A DNA stretch of 6,775 nt from Bacillota bacterium (GCA_012510305.1 JAAZIE010000274.1:1-6775), one strand, 5' to 3'; positions 1 through 6,162 are shown, numbered from the stretch's first letter. The notes: generated by a model not told the origin, from the letters alone. Program-made: numbers and translations.

Positions 1-5
1 GGAAG

Positions 6-521
6 ATGAAGGCCCTGCTGGTAATCGATATGTTAAATGATTTTATCAAGCCTGAAGGAGCGCTCTATATCGGCCCTGCGGCGGAGAAAGTGGTTCCTGC
101 AGTCCGTTCCCGGCTGGATAATTTTCGGGATAAAAGGGCGCCGGTTATCTTTATTTGTGATCGCCACCTGGCCGGCGATCTCGAGTTCGAGATGTTCCCC
201 CCGCACTGCCTGGAAGGTGAACCCGGCGCGGAGATCATCAGCGAGCTTGCGCCGCTTTCCGGAGAGAGATCGATCTACAAGCGGCGTTACAGCGCTTTTT
301 TTGGCACCGAGCTTGATTTAACCCTGCGGGAATGCGGGATATCAGAGCTGGAACTGACCGGCGTGGTCACGAATATCTGCGTTCTTTACACTGCGGCGGA
401 TGCCCGGGCGCTTAATTACGGGGTGACCGTACATCGCGACGCCGTGGCGGGAATTAAAGAAGAAAACCATCGTTTCGCCCTGCAGGAAATGAAAGAGACG
501 CTGGGCGTGAACGTGATCTAA
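6..521 (+). CDS. pncA: Nicotinamidase-type cysteine hydrolase (isochorismatase superfamily)
   Basis: A 171-residue cytosolic enzyme predicted to hydrolyse nicotinamide to nicotinate and ammonia, the first step of deamidating NAD salvage. It spans the complete isochorismatase-like fold. The catalytic triad is readable: Asp8 in the opening VIDMLNDF strand, Lys92 in YKRRYSAF, and the nucleophile Cys125 in GVVTNICV, where V120-V121 fits the usual cis-peptide. Metal-site residues are Asp52 and His54 (DRH) and His67 in FPPHCLEG. The second His found in some PncA proteins is absent; Asp58 or Glu60 may fill that place. The FPPHC…G…GAEI stretch is typical of nicotinamidases rather than of isochorismatases. 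The ATG at 6 gives the canonical N-terminus; only five bases precede it, so its ribosome binding site cannot be judged. The next gene encodes the enzyme that uses nicotinate, which supports the substrate assignment. Other amide hydrolases of the superfamily remain a minor alternative. Confidence 0.88.
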   Translation: MKALLVIDMLNDFIKPEGALYIGPAAEKVVPAVRSRLDNFRDKRAPVIFICDRHLAGDLEFEMFPPHCLEGEPGAEIISELAPLSGERSIYKRRYSAFFGTELDLTLRECGISELELTGVVTNICVLYTAADARALNYGVTVHRDAVAGIKEENHRFALQEMKETLGVNVI

Positions 522-530
522 AATGGAAAG

Positions 531-535
531 AGGGG
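531..535 (+). promoter_or_regulatory. Ribosome binding site deciding the start of the nicotinate phosphoribosyltransferase
   Basis: AGGGG lies eight bases before the ATG at 544. No comparable purine motif precedes the competing in-frame ATG at 523, which directly abuts the stop codon of the nicotinamidase gene. This favours the shorter protein, although start by translational coupling at 523 cannot be excluded. Confidence 0.5.
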
Positions 536-543
536 CGGGCTGG

Positions 544-1575
544 ATGGATCTGATTACGCTGGATGATATTGAAAAAACTTTTCCCAAACCTGAGCAAAGG
601 TTTCATTCGGCCTCACATTCGGAAATAGAGGCGGGTTGGACCAGTGATATCTATTTTATCCGGGCCCGGGATCTGCTGGGTTCGATGGGGTTGGCCCGGA
701 CAGCGGTCACCGCGGAGATTTTTGCCTCCCGCGAAGGTATTTTTGCCGGCTCCGGGGAAGCGCTGCACCTGCTGCGCAACTCGGGTGTGGAGGTTTGGAG
801 CATCCCCGAGGGGGAGGCGATCGCGGCCCGGGAGGTGGTCATGCGCTTGAAGGGCTCCTATGGAGATTTTGGGGTTTATGAAACTCCCCTCCTCGGTGCT
901 CTCGCCAGTGCCAGCGGGTGGGCCACCGCGGCGCACCTTTGCAAAAGTGCCGCCGGCGAGAAAACCCTGCTTTGCTTTGGAGCCCGCCACGTTCATCCGG
1001 CGGTGGCGCCGGTGATGGAGCGCGCTGCGGTAATCGGCGGGGCCGACGGGTGCAGCTGCGTCCTGGGCGCTTTTTTGTTGGGAAACAAACCTTCAGGGAC
1101 GATGCCCCATGCTGCATTTTTGATCGCCGGCGACTCGGTAAAATTGGCCCGCGCTTACGATGATTTTGTTTCCCCCGGCGATGCGCGGATCATCTTGGTG
1201 GATACTTTCAAAGATGAGGCTGAAGAGGCCCTGCGGGTGGCGGAAGCCCTGGGGGGAAACCTTTCCGCTATCCGGCTCGACACCCCCTCGGAAAGGGGCG
1301 GGGTCACCCCGGCGCTGGTTCGCGAGGTCCGGGCACGTTTGGATCAGGCCGGCCATACTGGAGTGCAGATCGTCGTCTCCGGGGGGCTCGATCCGGAGCG
1401 GATCACGCTCCTGGCGAAGGCGGGTGCAGACTCTTTTGGCGTGGGGAGCTACATCGCCCGGGCACCGGGGATCGATATGACCCTGGACTTGAAAGAGATT
1501 CAGGGGAGGGCAGTGGCCAAAAGGGGCCGCATCCCCGGCTTGACCAAAAGTACGCGTCTTGTGAAGATGGCTTAA
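544..1575 (+). CDS. pncB: Nicotinate phosphoribosyltransferase, short archaeal-like form
   Basis: Predicted to join nicotinate to PRPP, giving nicotinate mononucleotide, with ATP use as is usual in the family. Of 343 residues from the chosen start, the visible family signatures are FGARHVHP (145-152), GTMPHA (185-190), DTF (220-222), RLDTPSERGG from 244, SGGLD (279-283) and GVGSY (299-303). The last two are the phosphate-binding strands of the type II PRTase barrel shared with quinolinate phosphoribosyltransferase. The protein ends soon after the barrel without the Cys-rich zinc knuckle seen at the C-terminus of some archaeal-type homologues. Start choice: an in-frame ATG at 523 begins one base after the previous stop but has no Shine-Dalgarno; the ATG at 544 has AGGGG eight bases upstream, so I prefer it (the 523 start would add seven residues). 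The upstream gene supplies its substrate and prs downstream supplies PRPP. Family certain; exact substrate inferred from motifs and neighbour. Confidence 0.87.
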   Translation: MDLITLDDIEKTFPKPEQRFHSASHSEIEAGWTSDIYFIRARDLLGSMGLARTAVTAEIFASREGIFAGSGEALHLLRNSGVEVWSIPEGEAIAAREVVMRLKGSYGDFGVYETPLLGALASASGWATAAHLCKSAAGEKTLLCFGARHVHPAVAPVMERAAVIGGADGCSCVLGAFLLGNKPSGTMPHAAFLIAGDSVKLARAYDDFVSPGDARIILVDTFKDEAEEALRVAEALGGNLSAIRLDTPSERGGVTPALVREVRARLDQAGHTGVQIVVSGGLDPERITLLAKAGADSFGVGSYIARAPGIDMTLDLKEIQGRAVAKRGRIPGLTKSTRLVKMA

Positions 1576-1593
1576 AAGACAAAGAGAAAAGAG

Positions 1594-2466
1594 ATGAGTG
1601 CGGCTATAATCATCAAAGCCCCGGCAAAAATAAACCTTGGCCTCACTGTGCTCAAACGACGTCCGGACGGCTACCATGACCTCAGTTCGGTGATGCAGCA
1701 GGTTTCGCTGGCCGATACAATTCGCCTGGAACCCGGACCCGGTTCGGGGTTTCTTTTTTTCTGTACCGATCCTGCCCTGCGCGGTAAAAAAAACCTGGTC
1801 TACCAAGCGGCAGCTCTTCTATCGGCCAGGGCTCCGGCGGAGCTGCCGGGGGTCAAGCTGAGCCTGTACAAACAGATCCCCGCAGCAGCCGGTCTTGGCG
1901 GGGGCAGCAGTGATGCCGCCGCCGCCTTGAAAGGGCTGAACCGTTTTTGGAAACTGGGACTGGGCGAAAAAGAGCTCATGAAGCTCGGCGCCCTTCTCGG
2001 CTCCGATATCCCCTACTGCCTCCAGGGGGGAACGATGCTGGCCGGCGGCCGGGGAGAAAAACTGACTGCGCTGCCCGCTCTCCCCTTTTACTGGGTCGTC
2101 CTCGCTGTTCCGGCGGGGGTTGCTTTCTCAACGAAAGATGTCTACGGCGCCCTCGATCCGGTACAGTTCTCCCGTCCCTCCTTGGCGCCCCTGGTCAAAG
2201 CGATCCGGGAGCATGATACGGCGGGGCTGCATGAGTGGTTTTCCGGTGGACAGACCAATACCCTCGAGGGAGCGGTTTTGCCCCTATCGCCTTCCCTGCA
2301 GCAGCTAAAAAATAAATTTTTGCACCTGGGACTCTCCCCGGCGCTTTCAGGGAGCGGCCCGGCTTACTTCGCCTTGACCGGGGATCTGCGCATCGCCCGG
2401 GCGGCGGTGGCCGCTTTGCGGGAAGCGGGTGCGCGGGCCTATCTATGCTGGACCGGGCCGGCCTGA
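1594..2466 (+). CDS. ispE: 4-diphosphocytidyl-2-C-methyl-D-erythritol kinase
   Basis: A GHMP-family kinase of 290 residues, the usual length for IspE. It phosphorylates the 2-hydroxyl of 4-diphosphocytidyl-methylerythritol with ATP in the cytosolic MEP route to isopentenyl diphosphate. All three GHMP motifs are intact: the N-terminal substrate-binding segment APAKINLGL (9-17) followed by RPDGYHDL, the glycine-rich ATP loop AAGLGGGSSDAA (98-109), and the C-terminal SGSGPAYF (252-259). Asp138 in GSDIPY matches the catalytic aspartate. The gene follows the phosphoribosyltransferase stop after 18 bases, with only a weak purine-rich AGAGAAAAGAG as ribosome binding site, so expression probably depends on upstream transcription and perhaps coupling. 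An A8 run at 1786-1793 is read through in frame. Its place upstream of spoVG-glmU-prs is the conserved Firmicute position. Confidence 0.96.
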   Translation: MSAAIIIKAPAKINLGLTVLKRRPDGYHDLSSVMQQVSLADTIRLEPGPGSGFLFFCTDPALRGKKNLVYQAAALLSARAPAELPGVKLSLYKQIPAAAGLGGGSSDAAAALKGLNRFWKLGLGEKELMKLGALLGSDIPYCLQGGTMLAGGRGEKLTALPALPFYWVVLAVPAGVAFSTKDVYGALDPVQFSRPSLAPLVKAIREHDTAGLHEWFSGGQTNTLEGAVLPLSPSLQQLKNKFLHLGLSPALSGSGPAYFALTGDLRIARAAVAALREAGARAYLCWTGPA

Positions 2467-2492
2467 AAGAACACTAAAGGGAGTGTGAAAAC

Positions 2493-3269
2493 ATGTTTGA
2501 TGCAGTGATCCTCGCTGGAGGGGGAAAAGACGAGCCGCTAACGCGTCAGGAAGGGGTGGCCAACAAGGCCTTCATTGATCTTTACGGGCGGCCCATGCTA
2601 ACACATATCCTCGATGCCCTCTCCGGGGCGGCTTCTATCGGGAAAGTGGCCGTCGTCGGTCCGGAAAAGGAGCTCGCCGGGCTCCTCGAAAAAGGAGCCC
2701 GCTTTGTCCCTGTTGCCGAGGAAGGGGGCATGCTTGAAAATGTGGCTGCAGGTTTAAAGCCGGTGGAACAGCAGCGGCCTGCTCTTGTTTTAACCGCTGA
2801 TATACCGCTGATCAGTGCAGCCACCATTGAGGGCTTTCTCAAGCTCTGCGCTCCCTTTGACGGAGATTTCTATTACCCCATTTTAAGCCGGGAGAGCTGC
2901 CTGGAACGGTTTCCCCAGATGAAGCGGACCTATGTTCGGTTGCGGGAAGGTCATTTTACCGGCGGGAACATGGCCCTGCTCCGTCCGGATTGGTTTGTTC
3001 GCAGCCGGCACCGCCTGGATCTCTTTGTTGCCTTCAGAAAAAGACCGCTCAGGCTTTTTAGTATTTTACCGGCCAGTTTCGTCTTTAAATTTCTTTTTAA
3101 ACGGCTCACCGTGGGCGATCTGGAAAGTTATCTCTCAGAGATGCTGCAGGCAAAGGCCAGCGCCGTCCCCTGCGATCTTGTAGAGATCGGTACTGATGTG
3201 GATAAAATAAGCGATCTTGAAGTGGTCCGGCAGGTTCTTCAGGCCAAAATAGCCCCTCCGGGCAATTAA
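2493..3269 (+). CDS. MobA-like nucleotidyltransferase of unknown substrate
   Basis: A 258-residue protein with an NTP-transferase Rossmann-like fold. The N-terminus VILAGGG (5-11) is the nucleotide-binding loop, but it continues KDEPLT rather than the G-x-R-M of MobA, GlmU or IspD. Asn24-Lys25 in NKAFIDLYGRPM corresponds to the substrate/phosphate-binding lysine, and Asp103 in LTADIPL to the metal-binding aspartate. FTGGN precedes the substrate-side strand, and GTDVD (233-237) near the end could give a second metal ligand. The C-terminal third holds a basic, aromatic segment (RKRPLRLF, FKFLFKR) that may pack against a membrane or a partner, but no true transmembrane helix is seen. AAGGGAG stands nine bases before the ATG. 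It follows ispE by 26 bases, in the place where B. subtilis has purR and ridA. It lacks the DAARP-type motif of IspD, so it is not a disguised IspD. The sugar or cofactor it activates cannot be told from sequence. Confidence 0.82.
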   Translation: MFDAVILAGGGKDEPLTRQEGVANKAFIDLYGRPMLTHILDALSGAASIGKVAVVGPEKELAGLLEKGARFVPVAEEGGMLENVAAGLKPVEQQRPALVLTADIPLISAATIEGFLKLCAPFDGDFYYPILSRESCLERFPQMKRTYVRLREGHFTGGNMALLRPDWFVRSRHRLDLFVAFRKRPLRLFSILPASFVFKFLFKRLTVGDLESYLSEMLQAKASAVPCDLVEIGTDVDKISDLEVVRQVLQAKIAPPGN

Positions 3270-3291
3270 ATGAGAACTTATTTTATATCAG

Positions 3292-3321
3292 GCAGGATTT
3301 TCTTGACCGATCGTTGAATTA
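3292..3321 (+). promoter_or_regulatory. Sigma-H-type promoter of spoVG
   Basis: The -35 element at 3292-3300 (GCAGGATTT) and the -10 element at 3313-3321 (GTTGAATTA) match the B. subtilis sigma-H consensus RnAGGAwWW / RnnGAATww at every defined position, with a 12-base spacer that fits the accepted spacing. Transcription would begin near 3328, leaving an A/T-rich leader of about 50 bases before the spoVG ATG. B. subtilis spoVG is a classic sigma-H gene. An overlapping sigma-A-like pair (TTGACC 3303-3308, 17 bases, CATCAT 3326-3331) is weaker. The A/T-rich stretch 3271-3290 just upstream recalls the AT-box of the B. subtilis promoter, but that likeness is only compositional. Confidence 0.8.
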
Positions 3322-3367
3322 TTTTCATCATTAAGAAGAAGCTAACCTTTTTGTCAATTTTAATAGC

Positions 3368-3375
3368 GGGAGGTG
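3368..3375 (+). promoter_or_regulatory. Ribosome binding site of spoVG
   Basis: GGGAGGTG is a near-perfect anti-16S match five bases before the ATG at 3381. It fixes the spoVG start there and rules out the in-frame TTG at 3351, which has no such site and would put this motif inside the coding region. Confidence 0.9.
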
Positions 3376-3380
3376 CTCCA

Positions 3381-3671
3381 ATGACGGTAACAGACGTCCG
3401 GATTAGAAGATTTAACAGTGATGGGAAGATGAGGGCTATCGTATCGGTTACTTTAAATGATCAGTTTGTCGTTCATGATGTCCGGGTGATTGAGGGGAAC
3501 AACGGTTTTTTTGTAGCCATGCCCAGCAAACGCACCCCCAGCGGTGAGTTCAAGGATATCGCTCACCCGATCAATACCGCCGCCAGGCAGGAGATCCAAG
3601 AGGCGATTCTGGATGTGTACTTTTCTGAACTGGCCGAAGCAGAACAGGAGGCGGTCATGGCCGACGGTTAA
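3381..3671 (+). CDS. spoVG: SpoVG, nucleic-acid-binding regulator
   Basis: A 96-residue protein spanning the whole SpoVG family, whose B. subtilis member has 97. The start VTDVRIRR, then GKMRAIVSVTLNDQFVVHD, RVIEGNNGFFVAMPSKR (about 41-57) and the GEFKDIAHPIN segment are the conserved core. The C-terminal acidic tail (ELAEAEQEA) is variable, as in the family. In B. subtilis SpoVG affects asymmetric septation and spore cortex formation; homologues in Borrelia and Listeria bind DNA or RNA, and the same may hold here. The gene has its own sigma-H promoter, so it is probably raised at entry to stationary phase or sporulation. No terminator is visible before it, so read-through from the ispE side is possible. 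It is followed after 73 bases by glmU, as in B. subtilis. Confidence 0.97.
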   Translation: MTVTDVRIRRFNSDGKMRAIVSVTLNDQFVVHDVRVIEGNNGFFVAMPSKRTPSGEFKDIAHPINTAARQEIQEAILDVYFSELAEAEQEAVMADG

Positions 3672-3678
3672 AGAGTTT

Positions 3679-3708
3679 TTGTCTCTCGCCCGCTGCCTGT
3701 AGTATAAT
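3679..3708 (+). promoter_or_regulatory. Sigma-A-type promoter of glmU
   Basis: A perfect TATAAT at 3703-3708 is preceded, after 18 bases, by TTGTCT at 3679-3684 (four of six matches to TTGACA). It lies wholly between the spoVG stop and the glmU start; transcription would begin near 3715, about 30 bases before the ATG. It would let glmU and prs be expressed independently of the sigma-H promoter of spoVG. The -10 is strong and the -35 only fair. Confidence 0.65.
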
Positions 3709-3744
3709 GTAGGAGCGAAATTTTATCGGTGGGGGGGAGCCTTT

Positions 3745-5142
3745 ATGGAAAAACTGCATGCGGTCATACTGGCGGCGGGAGAGGGCAAAAGGATGCGCTC
3801 GGCGGTGCCGAAGGTGCTGCACCCGATTTGCGGGCGGCCCATGCTCAGTTACATCCTGAACAGCGCCGCCGCCGTTGCCGTTGACCCTATTATTGTTATT
3901 GGCCGCGAAGCGCCGCTGGTCCGTGAAAAGATCGGTTCCCGGTGGAAGTACGCTCTCCAGGAGGAACAGCTGGGGACGGGACATGCCCTCATGCAGGCTT
4001 TGCCGCAGCTGCCGGAGGAAGGGCGTGTGCTGGTTCTTTGCGGGGACACCCCTTTGCTGCAGAAAGAACACCTGGAGCAGCTGGCCCGTGATCACAGCGA
4101 TAATGCGGCCACGGTAATGACTGCGGAGCTGGCGAATCCTACCGGTTACGGCAGGGTGATCCGGGATCGCGATGGTTTTGTGTGCCGCATTGTTGAAGAG
4201 AGCGATGCCTCCTCCGCCGAAAAAGAGGTTCGAGAGATCAACAGCGGCACTTACTGTTTTGAGATCAGCGCTCTCCGTAAATTTCTACCCCATCTTTCCC
4301 CTGACAATATCCAGCAGGAGTATTACCTTACCGATATCCTATTTCTGATGAGAGAACAGGGCTATCCGGTGGGCGCATGCCTCGTCGACAGCTGGCGAGC
4401 GGTTCTGGGGATCAACGATCGCTGCCAGCTTGCCGCAGCAGCGCAGGTTATACGGGAGCGGATCAACTGCTCCCTGATGCGGCAGGGGGTTACTTTAATC
4501 GATCCCGCTACCACTTACATCGACTACGATGTCAAAATCGGCCCCGACACGGTTGTTTTACCGCAATCGCTGCTCGAGGGAGCTACCAGTATCGGTTCCG
4601 GCTGCCGCATCGGTCCCGGTGCCCAGGTGATCAACGCACAGCTGCACGATGGGGTTACCGTTCGCCAATCCGTGGTTGAAGAGAGCATTCTGGAAAGGGG
4701 GGCCGCGGTGGGCCCCTTTGCCAATATTCGCCCCGGCTGCCGGATTGGGCCGGGGGCCAAGGTGGGTACCTTTGTGGAAGTTAAAAATTCGGCAATCGGT
4801 GCCTCCAGCAAACTGGCCCACCTCGCCTATGCCGGCGATACCGATATTGAAAGCGGGGTCAACCTTGGCGCCGGGGTGATCATCGTCAATTTTGACGGGC
4901 GCAAAAAGCACCGCACTTTGATCAGGGAGGGGGCTTTTATCGGTTGCAACAGCAACCTCATTTCCCCCCTGGAAATTGGCGAAGGTGCTTTCATCGCTGC
5001 CGGGACCACGGTAACCGGGGATGTGCCCGCGGGAGCCCTGGCCATAGCCCGGACCGCCCAAAAAAATTGTGAGGGGTTGAGCAGGCGGCTGCTGCTAAAA
5101 AGCGCGGGGCAGGAAAAGGACGATATCGAAGAGAAGGAATAA
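3745..5142 (+). CDS. glmU: Bifunctional UDP-N-acetylglucosamine pyrophosphorylase / glucosamine-1-phosphate acetyltransferase
   Basis: GlmU acetylates glucosamine-1-phosphate and then couples it to UTP, making UDP-GlcNAc for peptidoglycan and wall polymers in the cytosol. The length of 465 residues is normal. The N-terminal uridyltransferase half shows LAAGEGKRM (9-17), Lys23, GDTPLL with Asp101, GYGRV, the INSGTYCF segment and Asn224. The C-terminal half is a left-handed beta-helix of hexapeptide repeats. Acetyltransferase residues align at a constant offset of four to E. coli GlmU: Arg329, Lys347, catalytic His359, Tyr362, Asn373, Asn382 and Arg436. The residue matching E. coli Tyr387 is Phe383, and Ser405 is Cys401. 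A GGAG element five bases before the ATG serves as ribosome binding site. It has its own promoter upstream, and prs follows after 37 bases, probably in the same transcript. Confidence 0.97.
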   Translation: MEKLHAVILAAGEGKRMRSAVPKVLHPICGRPMLSYILNSAAAVAVDPIIVIGREAPLVREKIGSRWKYALQEEQLGTGHALMQALPQLPEEGRVLVLCGDTPLLQKEHLEQLARDHSDNAATVMTAELANPTGYGRVIRDRDGFVCRIVEESDASSAEKEVREINSGTYCFEISALRKFLPHLSPDNIQQEYYLTDILFLMREQGYPVGACLVDSWRAVLGINDRCQLAAAAQVIRERINCSLMRQGVTLIDPATTYIDYDVKIGPDTVVLPQSLLEGATSIGSGCRIGPGAQVINAQLHDGVTVRQSVVEESILERGAAVGPFANIRPGCRIGPGAKVGTFVEVKNSAIGASSKLAHLAYAGDTDIESGVNLGAGVIIVNFDGRKKHRTLIREGAFIGCNSNLISPLEIGEGAFIAAGTTVTGDVPAGALAIARTAQKNCEGLSRRLLLKSAGQEKDDIEEKE

Positions 5143-5160
5143 CCTGCTGGTTCAATTATA

Positions 5161-5181
5161 ACTTCGGAGGGGTAGCGAAGT
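5161..5181 (+). repeat. Inverted repeat enclosing the prs ribosome binding site
   Basis: ACTTCG at 5161-5166 is the exact reverse complement of CGAAGT at 5176-5181. The nine-base loop between them holds most of the GGAGGGGT Shine-Dalgarno (5166-5173), and the right arm includes the first two bases of the prs GTG start codon. As RNA this would be a six-base-pair hairpin that could hinder initiation on prs. A regulatory role is only inference; such a short stem can arise by chance. Confidence 0.4.
5166..5173 (+). promoter_or_regulatory. Ribosome binding site selecting the GTG start of prs
   Basis: GGAGGGGT ends six bases before the GTG at 5180. It marks this GTG as the start and gives the N-terminus MRKNKIKIFSG, which agrees with known PRPP synthases. 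Confidence 0.88.
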
Positions 5182-6124
5182 GCGCAAAAACAAGATAAAA
5201 ATATTTAGTGGCAGCGCCAACCAAGTCCTGGCCCGGGAGATTGCCGAGCATATCGGTATACCCTTGGGCGAAGCGGAGGTGGGCCGTTTTAGTGACGGGG
5301 AAATCCGGATCGGGATCAAGGAAAGTGTTCGGGGGAAAAACGTTTTTCTAATCCAGCCGCTCAGCAACCCGGCCAACGAGCATATCATGGAGCTGCTCAT
5401 CCTAACCGATGCCCTCAAAAGAGCCTCTGCGCATTCGGTGAATGCGGTGGTGCCGTACTACGGCTATGCCCGGCAGGATCGTAAAACGAGAGCGCGGGAT
5501 CCCATTACCGCGAAATTGCTGGCCGATCTCATTACCGCCGCCGGAGCCGGCCGGGTGGTGGCGATGGACCTGCACGCCGGGCAGATCCAGGGCTTTTTCA
5601 ATATCCCCTTCGATCATCTTACCGCGGTGCCCATTATTGCCAACTATCTGAAACAGAAAGAGATAGAGGGTGAGGGAGTGGTCGTTTCTCCCGACCTTGG
5701 CGGGATGACCAGGGCCCGCGAACTGGCCAACCGGCTGGGGTTGCCCATCGCTGTCATCGACAAGAAACGGCCCGCTCCCAACCAGGCTGAAGTGATCAAT
5801 ATTATCGGCGAGGTAAAAAACCGGGTGGCCATCCTCATCGATGACATTATCGATACCGCCGGAACAATAGTGCTGGGCGCCGAAGCGCTCAAAAAAGAAG
5901 GAGCGTTAAAGGTGTACGCCTGCTGCAGCCATCCCGTTTTCTCGGGGCCGGCTTTGAAACGGCTTCGAGAGTCCGCCTTCGAAGAGGTGATCTGCACCAA
6001 TTCAATTCCCGTGGCGGCGGCGCTGCCGGCCGATAAATTCCATATTCTTTCCGTGGCGCCGCTCATCGGTGAGGCAATCGTGCGCATCAACGAGGATCGC
6101 TCTGTAAGCGCCATCTTCGATTGA
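5180..6124 (+). CDS. prs: Ribose-phosphate pyrophosphokinase (PRPP synthase, class I)
   Basis: Transfers the diphosphate of ATP to ribose-5-phosphate, making PRPP for purine, pyrimidine, NAD, histidine and tryptophan synthesis. At 314 residues it is close to the B. subtilis enzyme. Visible signatures are FSDGEI near 37-42, the ATP-binding YARQDRK (96-102), the MDLH signature with His132 followed by AGQIQGFF, the catalytic flexible loop DKKRP (194-198, with Lys196 and Arg197), and the ribose-5-phosphate-binding loop DDIIDTAGT (221-229). The stretch usually read QPTC is QPLSNPANEH here, and PDLGGMTRAR replaces the PDHGG of Bacillus; both are tolerable variations. The gene starts with GTG. It follows glmU by 37 bases with no convincing promoter between, so it is probably co-transcribed. 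Its product feeds the nicotinate phosphoribosyltransferase encoded at the left end of the window. Confidence 0.97.
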   Translation: MRKNKIKIFSGSANQVLAREIAEHIGIPLGEAEVGRFSDGEIRIGIKESVRGKNVFLIQPLSNPANEHIMELLILTDALKRASAHSVNAVVPYYGYARQDRKTRARDPITAKLLADLITAAGAGRVVAMDLHAGQIQGFFNIPFDHLTAVPIIANYLKQKEIEGEGVVVSPDLGGMTRARELANRLGLPIAVIDKKRPAPNQAEVINIIGEVKNRVAILIDDIIDTAGTIVLGAEALKKEGALKVYACCSHPVFSGPALKRLRESAFEEVICTNSIPVAAALPADKFHILSVAPLIGEAIVRINEDRSVSAIFD

Positions 6125-6125
6125 A

Positions 6126-6154
6126 TTGACGCCCTTTACCATCATGGGTATACT
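6126..6154 (+). promoter_or_regulatory. Sigma-A-type promoter of the L25/CTC gene
   Basis: TTGACG at 6126-6131 (five of six) and TATACT at 6149-6154 (five of six) are separated by exactly 17 bases. The -35 starts two bases after the prs stop codon. Transcription would start near 6161, giving a very short leader of about 16 bases just before the GGAGGT ribosome binding site. GGGTAT at 6146-6151, overlapping the -10, equals the sigma-B -10 consensus, but no GTTTAA-like -35 stands at the right distance, so I call it sigma-A. Confidence 0.72.
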
Positions 6155-6162
6155 GGACAGCG

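Noticed and set aside
1786..1793. A8 run in ispE as a programmed frameshift site
   Set aside because: The gene is full length with all motifs in one frame, and I see no reason for an alternative product.
3252..3263. GCCC/GGGC hairpin at the end of the nucleotidyltransferase gene as a terminator
   Set aside because: The stem has only four base pairs, lies inside the coding region and is not followed by a T-run.
2493..3269. The nucleotidyltransferase as IspD, partner of IspE
   Set aside because: It lacks the G-x-G-x-R-M loop and the DAARP-like motif of IspD. Its TADIPL strand resembles MobA/GlmU instead.
3351..3380. Upstream TTG as the spoVG start
   Set aside because: It has no ribosome binding site and would place the strong GGGAGGTG inside the gene. 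SpoVG homologues start at the ATG at 3381.
3655..4095. Long open frames on the minus strand, such as this one opposite glmU
   Set aside because: They are antisense shadows of conserved genes, with no recognisable domains and no supporting ribosome binding sites or spacing.
5157..5162. TATAAC as a -10 for a prs promoter
   Set aside because: No recognisable -35 lies 16-18 bases upstream (AAGGAA there), so support is too weak.
6134..6151. Sigma-B promoter of ctc (CTTTAC with GGGTAT)
   Set aside because: The spacing is only six bases against the 12-15 expected, and no GTTTAA-like element sits at the right distance. The sigma-A pair fits far better.
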